Assembly (NCBI GenBank): GCA_905233445.1
Contig: CAJOEP010000011.1
Location: 1 to 63,494, forward strand
Reading direction: 5' to 3'
Length of the DNA stretch: 63,494 nt
Origin: an uncultured Bacteroidales bacterium
GTDB lineage: Bacteria > Bacteroidota > Bacteroidia > Bacteroidales > F082
Under the pieces are notes generated by a model. That model made no database searches. It was not told the DNA's origin and was given only the letters and a program-made list of their open reading frames with translations. This document shows positions 32,735 to 41,449 of the stretch, piece by piece. How positions within the stretch are numbered: position 1 is the stretch's first letter; each line of letters starts with the position of its first letter. The translations under genes and the position numbers were made by a program.

Positions 32735-35700
32735 TTAAATGAATGTTTCAGAAAGTATAATATCAGCGATTGCTGCAACTGCTGGCTGTTTAGTTAATTC
32801 AGCAGTCGCATTATCGCCGTAACGTTTATCGAGATTTTCGAGTTGGCCAACCGTCTCTATCATTTGCATTGGCGATTTTTTGTGTTTTCGCGACATGCGA
32901 TTGATATGGTCGGCAAGCTGGTTGTAGGTACCACGCTCAACCAACTGTTTAAGTCTGTCAAGGGTGTGAAGTGCTTCTTGGTCGTTAATTAGCGATGGGC
33001 GCACTTCACGAAGGAACGCTGCAGCTTTTTTAGCATCATTGTCGCGTCCGCCAATCTTCGGTTTATCTTCTTTAAACTCTGATTGTTGATCAAGAGTATA
33101 TTGAGTCATTGCTCTGCGCACCTGTTCATAGTGAAGATGCTCTTTATCACCTAATAGTTTCGCCTTTTCGGAAGGTTCAGCACGGAAAATATCGACAGCT
33201 TCGAGGAAGGATAGCTCACGAACTTGTTCATCGACAAGGTAGTATGCTTTCTTTGTTTCTGAAGCCAAATAAGTAATAGTTTGAGATGGTTTGTCTGATG
33301 TTCTTGTACAGCGGCTCTTGGACGGCAACTGCTTGATACGGCGGTAAAGTGTCGGATTACTGTCATGAAGAGCTCTAACATCGCGAAGCAATTCAAGATT
33401 GCGGTCGGTTTCGTCGAGAACATCGCTGTTGAAGAGACGGAACTCCTGCACTATCTCTTCGTGAGAATAGATTTTTGTGTCTTCACCAAGAGCGGAATGG
33501 AAACTCTGCAATTTGATGAGCGAGTTCTTTTTAAGGCTGATGATGGAATCGCCAGGATCGGAAGGATAAAACATGTAGTTGTGGATGGCATTGGCTGTGG
33601 AGCCGATACGGTTGACACGACCAATACGTTGCATCAATCGAGTAGCATTCCATGGCGAGTCGTAGTTGACAATTACATTAGAACGATGCAGGTTAATACC
33701 TTCAGCAAGCACGTCACTGGTGATTATTATGTTGTAATCGTTGCGAAATTCCTTTTTGTATTTGGCATCAAAGTTAGCTTGAATATCGTCTTTTTTGCGG
33801 TTTCGGTCACGAGCACAAACTGATATTATATCATCACGATGCAAACGAGATTTCAGTTGTTTTGCCAGATAGTTGACAGTATCGACACTCTCACTGAATA
33901 CTACTAATTTGCCGCTTGGGTTACGTTTTTTATCGAACAACTCGCCTTGTAACATATCCACGAAAAGGTCGAGTTTAGGGTCGGCGTCAACAGCATCCCA
34001 CCGTTTACATAGGCCTTTTAGCAAATTGGAATCATACACAAGCATAGGTAAGAAATCGGGCAAGAAATCGGCTTTATGGAATACAATCTTTTCTTGGTCA
34101 TAACCTTTACCCATAGCAAGTTCTATTATTTCGTCAAGTTCCATGCCGTCGGCCTGCAATTTCTTGACATTCAACTCTGGAGCTATGATAATTTTATCCT
34201 CAGCGAACATCTTTATCATGCCATTTGTGGCATCGAGCAGTGTGTGAAGCGATTTCTTAAATGCATCGAAACTACTCTCAAGACGCTTTACCATGTGAGT
34301 ACGGTAAATACTTGCCAATGAATCGGCCAACTGTTTTGCTTTCTGACCCGAAGCAACATTATATGTAGGACAATACTCAACAGCACGATAGCGTGCATAA
34401 CGCAGACCGCTGCCATCAAACATCTCAGGATTCACTTCTTTGAGGTTTGCCGTAGGTGTGTCGATAAGTTTTTTATAAGTATCGACAAACAGCATCAATA
34501 CCTCTGGTGACATCTGATATGTACGATCTTCCGGGTCAAGTAATTCGGGGAATTTAATCTCTCCGGCATAGCGTGGCTCGTGCTGAATATTGCTACGGGT
34601 ACGGCGAACCATCACTTTCTCAAGCACAGCATGACGTAACTGCTGATTGATATCATCGATGCGCTTTGTTAATGCTTCAGGAGTAAGATTTCTACGTTGC
34701 GACATGAGCATGTTATATTCCTTAATCCAAGGAGCGAATGTATCGGCTATATTGCTCACGCCATCAAGGGTGCAACGTGCTGTGTCCTGGAATAGCAACA
34801 ACTGATTTTTAATGTCTTCAGGTGTATTGTTGAGCGGAGTTGCAGACAGTAAAAGCACTTTTTTACCACCTGTTATACTGCCTTTATTGACACGTGGAGA
34901 CTTGGTTATACGCTGCAGCAAGTCATAATTGCCAGTGGTATCGTGACGAAAATTGTGAGCTTCATCGACGATTATCAAATCATAATAAGGTGGCTCATCG
35001 TAACCGTCACCATCGATAACTTTGTCCAAACTGCCATTGCTGACAAATCGGCTGTATTTATTCTTAATTCCGAAGTCACGGAAAGTGTCTTCCCAGTTGC
35101 TTCGCACTGCAGGCGGAAATATTACAAGAATACGGCTGTTGTCACCATTTTGTGCAATGAAACGCTGGGCAATCATTGCAGCAATCACGGTTTTACCCAG
35201 ACCCACAACATCAGCGATGAAACAGCCACCGTGACGAAGCATTATATCATAGCCCTGCACAACGGCATCGCGTTGATAAGTAAGATCATCATAGCCATCA
35301 GGCAGTACAGGGACGAAATCATCCTCAACTTGTGTGCCAAAATGGTCGATGAGCATTCGCATATAGAGTTCGTAAGGCGTAGGCTGTTGGTCATTCGGGG
35401 CAAGATGCGTTTGTCCCATCATGCGCTCAACATCTTTCATTGTGATTGGAATGGCATCTTTCCATAATTCTTGGAACTGCTCTTCGCAATAAGCCACATC
35501 GTCATAATCCTTCATTACCACGTTAAGCTCGTAGCGTGGCGGTTCACTGATTCCGAGGCCTTGTGCGCTTATGTTGCTACTGCCCATAATAACCCAACCG
35601 TCGCTGTGCTCTGAATGCTTTTGAGGTAAGCAAAGGTAGAACTTGGCGTGAAGGTCGCGAGTTGGGTGAATGCGCATCTGCAAGCGACCATTGGCTATAT

Positions 35701-36043
35701 CTTCACAAAACTGGCGTACACCATCGTCAACTTCACAACTGTAGTCTGATTGACGAATATCACGTAAAAAATCGTCGCAGTATTGTTCTAACGATACTTC
35801 ATTGTCGCCGAAAAACATCTTACCGGCTGCTTGTGCCTTGCGGAATATATTGTCGATATTGATGCCGACGAGAATCTTTATTTCCTGTGTGGAAGACAAC
35901 TCTTGTCTTAATTTGAAATATCCCGAAGAACGAAAATAGCCAACCACAGCATGGAATATGTCGAAGTTGGCCATTGCAGAGGCGATACCATGGAACTTGT
36001 CCATCAATGTCGACTCGATATTGTTGAAGAATTTAGTGCTCAT
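32735..36043 (-). CDS. PLD-domain SNF2-like DNA helicase
   Basis: The 1102-residue protein joins three parts. Residues 1-220 are a phospholipase D-like nuclease/binding domain with HAKFYLCL (His132, Lys134) and GSSNIS about 20 residues later, i.e. a single HxK...GSxN set. Residues about 260-480 are the first helicase lobe with Walker A VGLGKT (Lys284), DEAH (360-363) and LLLSATPLNN. Residues about 720-860 are the second lobe ending MQRIGRVNRIGS. The rest is a charged C-terminus. It would translocate on DNA for the partner methyltransferase module, as DrmD does in DISARM or the motor domain in type ISP enzymes. MSTKFFNN at 36043 is chosen as the start; an in-frame ATG at 36085 is also possible and would leave almost no leader after the long hairpin. 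Confidence 0.8.
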   Translation of the reverse strand: MSTKFFNNIESTLMDKFHGIASAMANFDIFHAVVGYFRSSGYFKLRQELSSTQEIKILVGINIDNIFRKAQAAGKMFFGDNEVSLEQYCDDFLRDIRQSDYSCEVDDGVRQFCEDIANGRLQMRIHPTRDLHAKFYLCLPQKHSEHSDGWVIMGSSNISAQGLGISEPPRYELNVVMKDYDDVAYCEEQFQELWKDAIPITMKDVERMMGQTHLAPNDQQPTPYELYMRMLIDHFGTQVEDDFVPVLPDGYDDLTYQRDAVVQGYDIMLRHGGCFIADVVGLGKTVIAAMIAQRFIAQNGDNSRILVIFPPAVRSNWEDTFRDFGIKNKYSRFVSNGSLDKVIDGDGYDEPPYYDLIIVDEAHNFRHDTTGNYDLLQRITKSPRVNKGSITGGKKVLLLSATPLNNTPEDIKNQLLLFQDTARCTLDGVSNIADTFAPWIKEYNMLMSQRRNLTPEALTKRIDDINQQLRHAVLEKVMVRRTRSNIQHEPRYAGEIKFPELLDPEDRTYQMSPEVLMLFVDTYKKLIDTPTANLKEVNPEMFDGSGLRYARYRAVEYCPTYNVASGQKAKQLADSLASIYRTHMVKRLESSFDAFKKSLHTLLDATNGMIKMFAEDKIIIAPELNVKKLQADGMELDEIIELAMGKGYDQEKIVFHKADFLPDFLPMLVYDSNLLKGLCKRWDAVDADPKLDLFVDMLQGELFDKKRNPSGKLVVFSESVDTVNYLAKQLKSRLHRDDIISVCARDRNRKKDDIQANFDAKYKKEFRNDYNIIITSDVLAEGINLHRSNVIVNYDSPWNATRLMQRIGRVNRIGSTANAIHNYMFYPSDPGDSIISLKKNSLIKLQSFHSALGEDTKIYSHEEIVQEFRLFNSDVLDETDRNLELLRDVRALHDSNPTLYRRIKQLPSKSRCTRTSDKPSQTITYLASETKKAYYLVDEQVRELSFLEAVDIFRAEPSEKAKLLGDKEHLHYEQVRRAMTQYTLDQQSEFKEDKPKIGGRDNDAKKAAAFLREVRPSLINDQEALHTLDRLKQLVERGTYNQLADHINRMSRKHKKSPMQMIETVGQLENLDKRYGDNATAELTKQPAVAAIADIILSETFI

Positions 36044-36112
36044 AAGGCCGGGCGTTATAGGCGCTCTGCCTTCCCAAAGCATCACAAAAAAAAGAATCCG
36101 TGAACTTCTGTC

Positions 36113-36224
36113 TATACCTGAGGTTCGCCAAAACCCTTAATGCAAACAAGAAAGCCCACGGACATACCGTAGGCGTTCTGCTTTCTCGTGCATTAAGTAT
36201 TGAAATTTGGCGATTTCAGGTATA
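36113..36224. ncRNA. 112-nt long hairpin element upstream of the helicase gene (possible structured RNA or MITE)
   Basis: Nearly the whole 112 nt folds on itself. The stems from outside inward are TATACCTGA/TCAGGTATA (9 bp), CGCCAAA/TTTGGCG (7 bp), CTTAATGCA/TGCATTAAG (9 bp), AGAAAGC/GCTTTCT (7 bp), and a tip hairpin GCCCACGG/CCGTAGGC around ACATA. Only small internal loops interrupt it. It has no open reading frame. The outer 9-bp arms resemble short terminal inverted repeats. As RNA it would precede the helicase message on the minus strand. No known family is recognised with certainty; strand and function are open. Confidence 0.55.
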
Positions 36225-36328
36225 CTCCGAAAAGCAAAAACGCTTAATATTTATTTATTTTTTATTATTTATTCTATTCTATTTCTATCTCTTCAATGTT
36301 TTATCGATATATTTATTATAAATCATTC

Positions 36329-36526
36329 TTACTTCTTCCCCATCACCTCATCCGCCAAATACCTATCTCCCAGCGTATAAAGCATCGTTGACGAATCTCT
36401 CATCAACTGATTTGTACGCGAACGATAGAACATATCCAACGCTTCCTCTGAACTGATGCCAAGGTCATTCTGTATCAGCGTCACTACCCTGCCTATTTTG
36501 TTCCACATCAACAATGGACTTAACAT
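36329..36526 (-). CDS. Small partner protein of the DUF3990 unit (DUF3791-like)
   Basis: The 65-residue product starts MLSPLLMWNKIGRVVTLIQN and continues GISSEEALDMFYRSRTNQLM, a helical pattern shared by small proteins that accompany DUF3990 genes and are often annotated DUF3791. The start at 36526 lies 4 nt after the DUF3990 stop; a longer in-frame start at 36574 would overlap the upstream gene by 44 bases. The C-terminus (YLADEVMGKK) is basic. It probably acts as an antitoxin or accessory protein. The family assignment is moderate. Confidence 0.6.
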   Translation of the reverse strand: MLSPLLMWNKIGRVVTLIQNDLGISSEEALDMFYRSRTNQLMRDSSTMLYTLGDRYLADEVMGKK

Positions 36527-36530
36527 ATCA

Positions 36531-37013
36531 TTATATTTTATATGATTCAACAATATGCAAACACTCATCCACAACCTTTTGGCTACGAATGCACAACTGA
36601 TTATTTGGTCGATGCTCAGACAGATTCTTCAATGCAGTCTCCAACGGCATCATGTTCGACATATATGCCTCAACAGTGTCAATCACCCTGTCATTTGCCA
36701 CACCACCTTCCACAACATCATAAATCTTAACGGAATCGTCTCCACGACGATTTGCAACAATGAAGTTCAACCACTCAACATCGTACGCATCAAACTTCTT
36801 ATATGAATACTTATCTTTTGCAGTCAGCTCATCAAACTCATAAACACTTACGATGCCCTCACCAAGACGGATTCGTGCTATGCGGTCAGCCCATAGCTCA
36901 GCCTGTCTCTGAATGTCAGTAACATAGAAACCTTTGCCGAAATCAAGGCCTTCACGTCCTTTTGACACTTGCGGATGTTCAACAATTTCCGTGCCACCAT
37001 GATAAACTCTCAT
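36531..37013 (-). CDS. DUF3990 protein, probable ADP-ribosyltransferase-like toxin
   Basis: The 160-residue product has the DUF3990 pattern: MRVYHGGTEIVEHP at the start (YHG, residues 4-6), DFGKGFYVTDIQRQAELWA (from residue 24), a WLNFIVANRR region in the middle, and a C-terminal NQLCIRSQKV strand. The YHG, GKGFY and NQxxI elements are arranged as in compact ADP-ribosyltransferase folds. DUF3990 genes are typically embedded between small DUF3791 genes, as here, which points to a toxin-antitoxin-like unit. It overlaps the upstream gene by 4 bases. Catalytic activity is inferred; a canonical catalytic Glu is not obvious, so it could also be a non-catalytic binder. Confidence 0.7.
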   Translation of the reverse strand: MRVYHGGTEIVEHPQVSKGREGLDFGKGFYVTDIQRQAELWADRIARIRLGEGIVSVYEFDELTAKDKYSYKKFDAYDVEWLNFIVANRRGDDSVKIYDVVEGGVANDRVIDTVEAYMSNMMPLETALKNLSEHRPNNQLCIRSQKVVDECLHIVESYKI

Positions 37014-37300
37014 ATCATCACTCCTTTCTTAGCTTCACGGCGACGCAATGCTTCGAGGATGTCCTCGGTGACAATGCGACGACTTTGGGTATGCAAAGTG
37101 TCATAGCAAGGATATATCAACTCAGCAAATAGATTCACTGCCTTCATGCGTTCATACATATCCTCAGCACTGACACCCTCAGCTTCTGCTGCTGATTCGA
37201 CACAAGAGGCAGCGAAGATATTTCGCAACTCAACACCGCTTGGAGCCGCAAAACCATTGTCCGACATCAAACCGTTTAAATTGTTACCATTCATGCTCAT
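37010..37300 (-). CDS. DUF3791 protein (probable antitoxin or partner)
   Basis: The 96-residue product ends in a DUF3791-type region: GVSAEDMYERMKAVNLFAEL, then IYPCYDTLHTQSRRIVTEDI, matching the family's YDxLHTqs core. The first 30 residues (MSMNGNNLNGLMSDNGF) are low-complexity. The stop overlaps the DUF3990 start by 4 bases, so the two are co-translated. The gene is first in a three-gene unit under the promoter at 37353-37360. An antitoxin role is inferred from gene order. Confidence 0.65.
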   Translation of the reverse strand: MSMNGNNLNGLMSDNGFAAPSGVELRNIFAASCVESAAEAEGVSAEDMYERMKAVNLFAELIYPCYDTLHTQSRRIVTEDILEALRRREAKKGVMI

Positions 37301-37352
37301 TATAATTCACTTTACAAAAAGCGCAATCATTTGATAGTCCTGTTTTCAATTG

Positions 37353-37360
37353 CAAAAATA
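37353..37360 (-). promoter_or_regulatory. Promoter -7 element of the DUF3791/DUF3990 unit
   Basis: TATTTTTG on the minus strand, about 52 nt upstream of the first start codon. The region to 37470 is AT-rich and otherwise featureless. Confidence 0.6.
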
Positions 37361-37470
37361 ACAAATTTGTACAAATAATCAACCAGAAATGATTAAAAAA
37401 AACATTACTTTATATAATAGCTGCAAATGTTGTGACTTATGCATAGTACACAATTACGTATATATATTCA

Positions 37471-39159
37471 TTACTTCTTTGTACCTAAAATCACTCCGCT
37501 CACCATCCAATGCGAGAAACTTCCGCCCTCATCTTCACCTTGCGGAATGGCGACGGTGATGGTGTGATGTCCGGGTTTCAAATCACGAAGATCGAAATAT
37601 ACTGGGTTCGTTGCCGTTCCAGGGCACCATCCTGAGCGCGATAAATCTGACGAAGAGACACCGTTCCAGAAGTTGCCAGAAACCGGGTTCAACTCGCGGT
37701 AAGTGGCACAGTCACAACGCCATGGGGTGTATTTGAAGACCTTTTCGCCATCAATAATTATCGTGTTTTCCTTCGGATTGAATTCGTCTCCTCCATCCCA
37801 TCCTCCGTGACCTGTGGTGATATATCTAAGTCTCAGATTTTCAACGCCTTCCGGAATATCAAACTCCATAGTCAGGCTGTCAGTGCGGAACAGACGACCG
37901 TAGTTTTGGCCCGACATCTCCATAACGTTACAGGTGTTGAACAAAGGCAGGCTCCAGCGGCTGTTTTCAGATGCATCGCCATTGTAGTCATTAGGATATG
38001 CCACTAAATCAAGCGAAACCTTGTGTCCGCCGCCATCATAATTACCGATGAAAGCGCCTATCAGCACATCGCCAGAGAGACGGTCGGAAAGTTCGGTGAT
38101 TTCCATCTTGTAATATGCCTCGTCAGCCCACTCAAGACCGTCAAGTTGCACACGGTCGTTGAAATGATTAACGCCAAACGGAGTAAAGAACCGCATCAGC
38201 TCAACTACAGGCAGATAATCGTCGGTAAGGCTTATTCCCTGATATTTTTTACCATTTCTATCATATTGAACAGGAATAACTTCAATGCTGTCAATTAAAG
38301 CATTACTTAAAGATAATTTTCTATCCATCGGGATGACAAAAACAGAGCCAGAACGATCGTATGCATCACCATTTGACTGCTGATGCAACTCGGCAAAAAG
38401 CTGATAATGCTCCGGCAAAACCGGCAGATTGACGCGTTTTAAAATTATCGTTCCCCATGAGAAAGGTATCACGGTGTCGAAAGGAATTTCGCCTCTGAAT
38501 TTTTCGATTTTCGCAAAGTGAATCTGCTCATTATCAAAAATCTTTGTACGGATTATCAGTTTGTTCCTATTGATATTGTTAAGCTCGCGTCCTGATTTTC
38601 TAACTCCCAAATTATCAGGAATTAAGCTTTTCTTTAGCTTCTTATCTTTTTTAACCGATTTTAAATCCATTATGCGATTGCCGTTTATCGCCTGACGTAC
38701 CATCACACCTTTCAGGAAGCCGCGTGAAGTCACTGGAGATGCATCGTAGCCAAGGCTTTCCGTCATCCAAACCTCGATAGTGTTGGAGTTTATCGATGTC
38801 TTATACTTCTTGCATTTATAGCCTAAAACAGTCTCCTCGCCTTTCTCTTCAAAAGTCAAGTCACTGTCTGTCAATGAATAAGCGTAAAAATATGATTCGC
38901 CATCATTATAATTCATTTGATAATACGCTGAGTCGGCTTCATAATCCACATAAGTGTAATTAGTTGATAATCCTTGGATTGGCGTGCCTTCAAACTCCTG
39001 AACGTCGTATATCTTCAGCTGGTTTTTATAGCGCAAGATTTCACGGAAAGTTGTGTCGCCACTGTCCGAGCCAAGCATATATGATTGATAGACAAGTCGT
39101 TGCTGTGCTGACGCCGTCATTGCGGCAAGAAATGCTAATATTAATAATGTGTGTTTCAT
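37471..39159 (-). CDS. GLPGLI-like domain fused to PNGase F-like N-glycanase
   Basis: PNGase F releases whole N-glycans from asparagine. The 562-residue secreted protein has a signal peptide (MKHTLLILAFLAAMTASAQ), residues about 25-220 similar to GLPGLI-family proteins (ETVLGYKCKKYKT), and then the two eight-stranded domains of PNGase F. The first begins about LIIRTKIFDNEQIHFAKIEKF. The second contains the conserved YTPWRCDCATYRELNP, SSDLSRSGWCPGT and HWMVSGVILG elements. The start at 39159 begins the signal peptide; the longer in-frame opening upstream runs through the divergent promoter. It stands divergent from an S9 peptidase gene, and with GH20 at 24459 suggests use of host glycoproteins. 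Confidence 0.82.
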   Translation of the reverse strand: MKHTLLILAFLAAMTASAQQRLVYQSYMLGSDSGDTTFREILRYKNQLKIYDVQEFEGTPIQGLSTNYTYVDYEADSAYYQMNYNDGESYFYAYSLTDSDLTFEEKGEETVLGYKCKKYKTSINSNTIEVWMTESLGYDASPVTSRGFLKGVMVRQAINGNRIMDLKSVKKDKKLKKSLIPDNLGVRKSGRELNNINRNKLIIRTKIFDNEQIHFAKIEKFRGEIPFDTVIPFSWGTIILKRVNLPVLPEHYQLFAELHQQSNGDAYDRSGSVFVIPMDRKLSLSNALIDSIEVIPVQYDRNGKKYQGISLTDDYLPVVELMRFFTPFGVNHFNDRVQLDGLEWADEAYYKMEITELSDRLSGDVLIGAFIGNYDGGGHKVSLDLVAYPNDYNGDASENSRWSLPLFNTCNVMEMSGQNYGRLFRTDSLTMEFDIPEGVENLRLRYITTGHGGWDGGDEFNPKENTIIIDGEKVFKYTPWRCDCATYRELNPVSGNFWNGVSSSDLSRSGWCPGTATNPVYFDLRDLKPGHHTITVAIPQGEDEGGSFSHWMVSGVILGTKK

Positions 39160-39173
39160 GACAAAATTTTTTG

Positions 39174-39181
39174 CAAAATTA
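39174..39181 (-). promoter_or_regulatory. Promoter -7 element of the PNGase F gene
   Basis: TAATTTTG on the minus strand, 14 nt upstream of the ATG at 39159. Confidence 0.6.
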
Positions 39182-39192
39182 AAAACAATTTG

Positions 39193-39200
39193 TAAATTTG
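39193..39200 (+). promoter_or_regulatory. Promoter -7 element of the S9 peptidase gene
   Basis: TAAATTTG on the plus strand, 32 nt before the ATG at 39233. The -7 elements of the two divergent genes lie only 11 nt apart, so their promoters overlap. Confidence 0.6.
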
Positions 39201-39232
39201 CAAAACTTATTCGAAAAATTAATTCTAATAAT

Positions 39233-41305
39233 ATGAAAAGAATACTTTTACCTATTGCATTGATACTGTTAATGTTACAGTCATGCGGTGATGCCTCGAA
39301 GCCTAAGGCTCCGGTGCGCGAGAAAATCAAACTCACATCAGACATTCAGACTCCGGAAATCCTTTGGAGCATGGGACGAATCGGCGAGTTTTCGGTTTCA
39401 GCCGACGCCACGAAAGTCGTTTACAACGTCACCGATTACTATGTCGATGAAAACAAAGGATTTTCAAGGATTTACATCATGGATGCCGACGGAAAGAACG
39501 TGAAATGCCTCACTGACGGCAGTTTCAGCGAGTACAGCCCGACATTCACCCCATCCGGCAAAATTGCATACATGACAGCAAAAAGTGGCGACATGCAGCT
39601 TTGGGAGATGGATGCCAATGGTAAGAATCGTAAGCAAATCACTGATATTCAAGATGGTATCACTGGTTTTAAATACAGCAACGACGGCCATCGCATCGTT
39701 TATTCGGCCGAGGTGAAGATGAAAGAAACCGTAGCCGACATGTATCCAGACCTTCAGCTCTCCTCAGGAAGAATCAATCACGATTTGATGTATCGTCATT
39801 GGGATCAGTGGGTTGACACCTACAGCCATTTGTTCGTTGCTAAACTTGGCGACGGTATGGTGACCGAGGGCAAAGACATCCTTAAAGGCGAGCCTTGGGA
39901 GTCGCCGGTGAGACCTTGGGGCGGCATGGAACAGGTTGCATGGACTGAAGACAACAGCGCCATTCTTTACTGCTGCCGCAAAAAAGAAGGCAAAGCTTAC
40001 GCAACATCAACAAATACTGACATTTACAGATATAATATCGCTGCCGACATGACCGCGAACCTCACCGAAGGCATGATGGGTTACGACCTTAACATCTCGG
40101 TTGCTCCTACAGGTAATATGATGGCTTGGGAAAGCATGGAACGCGACGGCTATGAGGCTGATAAGCAACGTCTTTTCGTGATGAATCTCGCTACTGGCGA
40201 AAAAAACGACTACAGCATCGGTTTTGACCAAAACTCAACAAATCTGATTTGGTCGGCCGACGCAACAAAGATTTATTTCATCAGCGACATCAATGCAACA
40301 GAGCAGATTTATGAGTTGAATCTTAACACTGGCAGCATACGTAAGATCACTGCTGGAAAGCATAACTTCGTGTCGTTGGCTGTTGCTGGCGACAAACTCA
40401 TTGGCGGTCAGCAGTCGATGAGCCACCCGACAGAGCTTTTCAGCATCGACCCGAAAAATGGCACATTCGAACAAATCACACATGTCAATGATAACATTTT
40501 CAATCAGTTGACAACTGCTGAGGTCGAAGAAAGATGGATTAAAACCACTGATGACAAGTTGATGTTGACTTGGGTGATTTATCCGCCACACTTCGACAAA
40601 AACAAAAAATATCCCACACTCCTCTATTGTGAAGGCGGCCCGCAAAGCACTGTGAGCCAGTTCTGGTCATATCGCTGGAACTTCCAGCAGATGGCGGCAA
40701 ACGGATATATCATCGTGGCTCCAAACAGACGTGGTCTTCCGGGATTCGGACAGGAATGGAACGAGGAAATCAGCGGTGACTACGGCGGACAGTGCATGAG
40801 AGATTACCTCTCAGCCATCGACGCTCTGGCAAAAGAACCATTTGTTGACGATACTAAACTTGGTGCTGTCGGTGCCAGTTTCGGTGGTTTCTCGGTTTAT
40901 TGGCTTGCCGGTCATCACGACGGACGTTTCAAGGCTCTCATCGCCCACGATGGCATGTTTAACCTTGACGCTCAATATCTTGAGACTGAGGAGATGTGGT
41001 TCGTAAACTGGGATTTAGGTGGACCGTACTGGAAGAAGGACGATACTATTGTCAAGCGCACCTATGCCAACTCACCTCACCTTTTCGTTGATAAATGGAC
41101 TGCTCCAATCCTTGTCATTCATGGCGGTTTGGATTACAGAATATGCTTTACGCAAGGCATGCAGGCATACAATGCGGCAGTTTTGCGCGGTATTCCGGCT
41201 GAATTCCTCTATTTCCCAGATGAAAACCACTGGGTACTTCAGGCTCAAAACGGAATCTTGTGGCAGAGAAGGTTTAAGAATTGGTTAGACACCTACTTGA
41301 AGTAA
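39233..41305 (+). CDS. S9-family prolyl oligopeptidase lipoprotein
   Basis: The 690-residue product has a lipoprotein signal (MKRILLPIALILLMLQSC, cysteine 18), a beta-propeller of about 400 residues with repeated strand motifs (GFSRIYIMDADGKNVKCLTD), and a C-terminal alpha/beta-hydrolase domain. The catalytic triad is Ser549 in GASFGG, Asp634 in GGLDYR and His666 in DENHW. It resembles dipeptidyl- and prolyl tri-/tetrapeptidyl peptidases of Bacteroidota that cut short peptides outside the cytoplasm. An in-frame ATG 28 codons upstream lies before the promoter and is unlikely. It is divergent from the PNGase F gene. A terminator follows at 41311-41343. Exact peptide specificity is unknown. Confidence 0.9.
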   Translation: MKRILLPIALILLMLQSCGDASKPKAPVREKIKLTSDIQTPEILWSMGRIGEFSVSADATKVVYNVTDYYVDENKGFSRIYIMDADGKNVKCLTDGSFSEYSPTFTPSGKIAYMTAKSGDMQLWEMDANGKNRKQITDIQDGITGFKYSNDGHRIVYSAEVKMKETVADMYPDLQLSSGRINHDLMYRHWDQWVDTYSHLFVAKLGDGMVTEGKDILKGEPWESPVRPWGGMEQVAWTEDNSAILYCCRKKEGKAYATSTNTDIYRYNIAADMTANLTEGMMGYDLNISVAPTGNMMAWESMERDGYEADKQRLFVMNLATGEKNDYSIGFDQNSTNLIWSADATKIYFISDINATEQIYELNLNTGSIRKITAGKHNFVSLAVAGDKLIGGQQSMSHPTELFSIDPKNGTFEQITHVNDNIFNQLTTAEVEERWIKTTDDKLMLTWVIYPPHFDKNKKYPTLLYCEGGPQSTVSQFWSYRWNFQQMAANGYIIVAPNRRGLPGFGQEWNEEISGDYGGQCMRDYLSAIDALAKEPFVDDTKLGAVGASFGGFSVYWLAGHHDGRFKALIAHDGMFNLDAQYLETEEMWFVNWDLGGPYWKKDDTIVKRTYANSPHLFVDKWTAPILVIHGGLDYRICFTQGMQAYNAAVLRGIPAEFLYFPDENHWVLQAQNGILWQRRFKNWLDTYLK

Positions 41306-41310
41306 ACAAA

Positions 41311-41343
41311 AAAAAGAACTGATCGTGATCGGTTCTTTTTTTA
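41311..41343. terminator. Bidirectional terminator between S9 peptidase and tRNA-Leu genes
   Basis: AAAGAACTGATC, loop GT, GATCGGTTCTTT: a 12-bp stem with one G-U pair, flanked by A- and T-runs. It can end the S9 mRNA on the plus strand and the two tRNA-Leu on the minus strand. Confidence 0.9.
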
Positions 41344-41350
41344 TATCTCG

Positions 41351-41434
41351 TGCCCATGAGAAGACTCGAACTTCCAAGAGCGTCCGCTCACTACACCCTG
41401 AATGTAGCGTGTTTACCAATTTCACCACATGGGC
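41351..41434 (-). tRNA. tRNA-Leu (anticodon CAG)
   Basis: On the minus strand the acceptor GCCCATG pairs with CATGGGC, and the anticodon arm CTACA-TTCAGGG-TGTAG gives CAG. There is a long class II variable arm (GTGAGCGGACGCTC) and a T loop TTCGAGT. The discriminator is A and no CCA is encoded. Length is 84 nt. Transcribed after the GAG gene. Confidence 0.95.
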
Positions 41435-41449
41435 TTCGGGTGGAACTTT

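Noticed and set aside
36044..36085. 14-codon N-terminal extension of the helicase
   Set aside because: The frame is open and an ATG exists at 36085, but the residues (WEGRAPITPGL) do not resemble the family start; kept only as an alternative.
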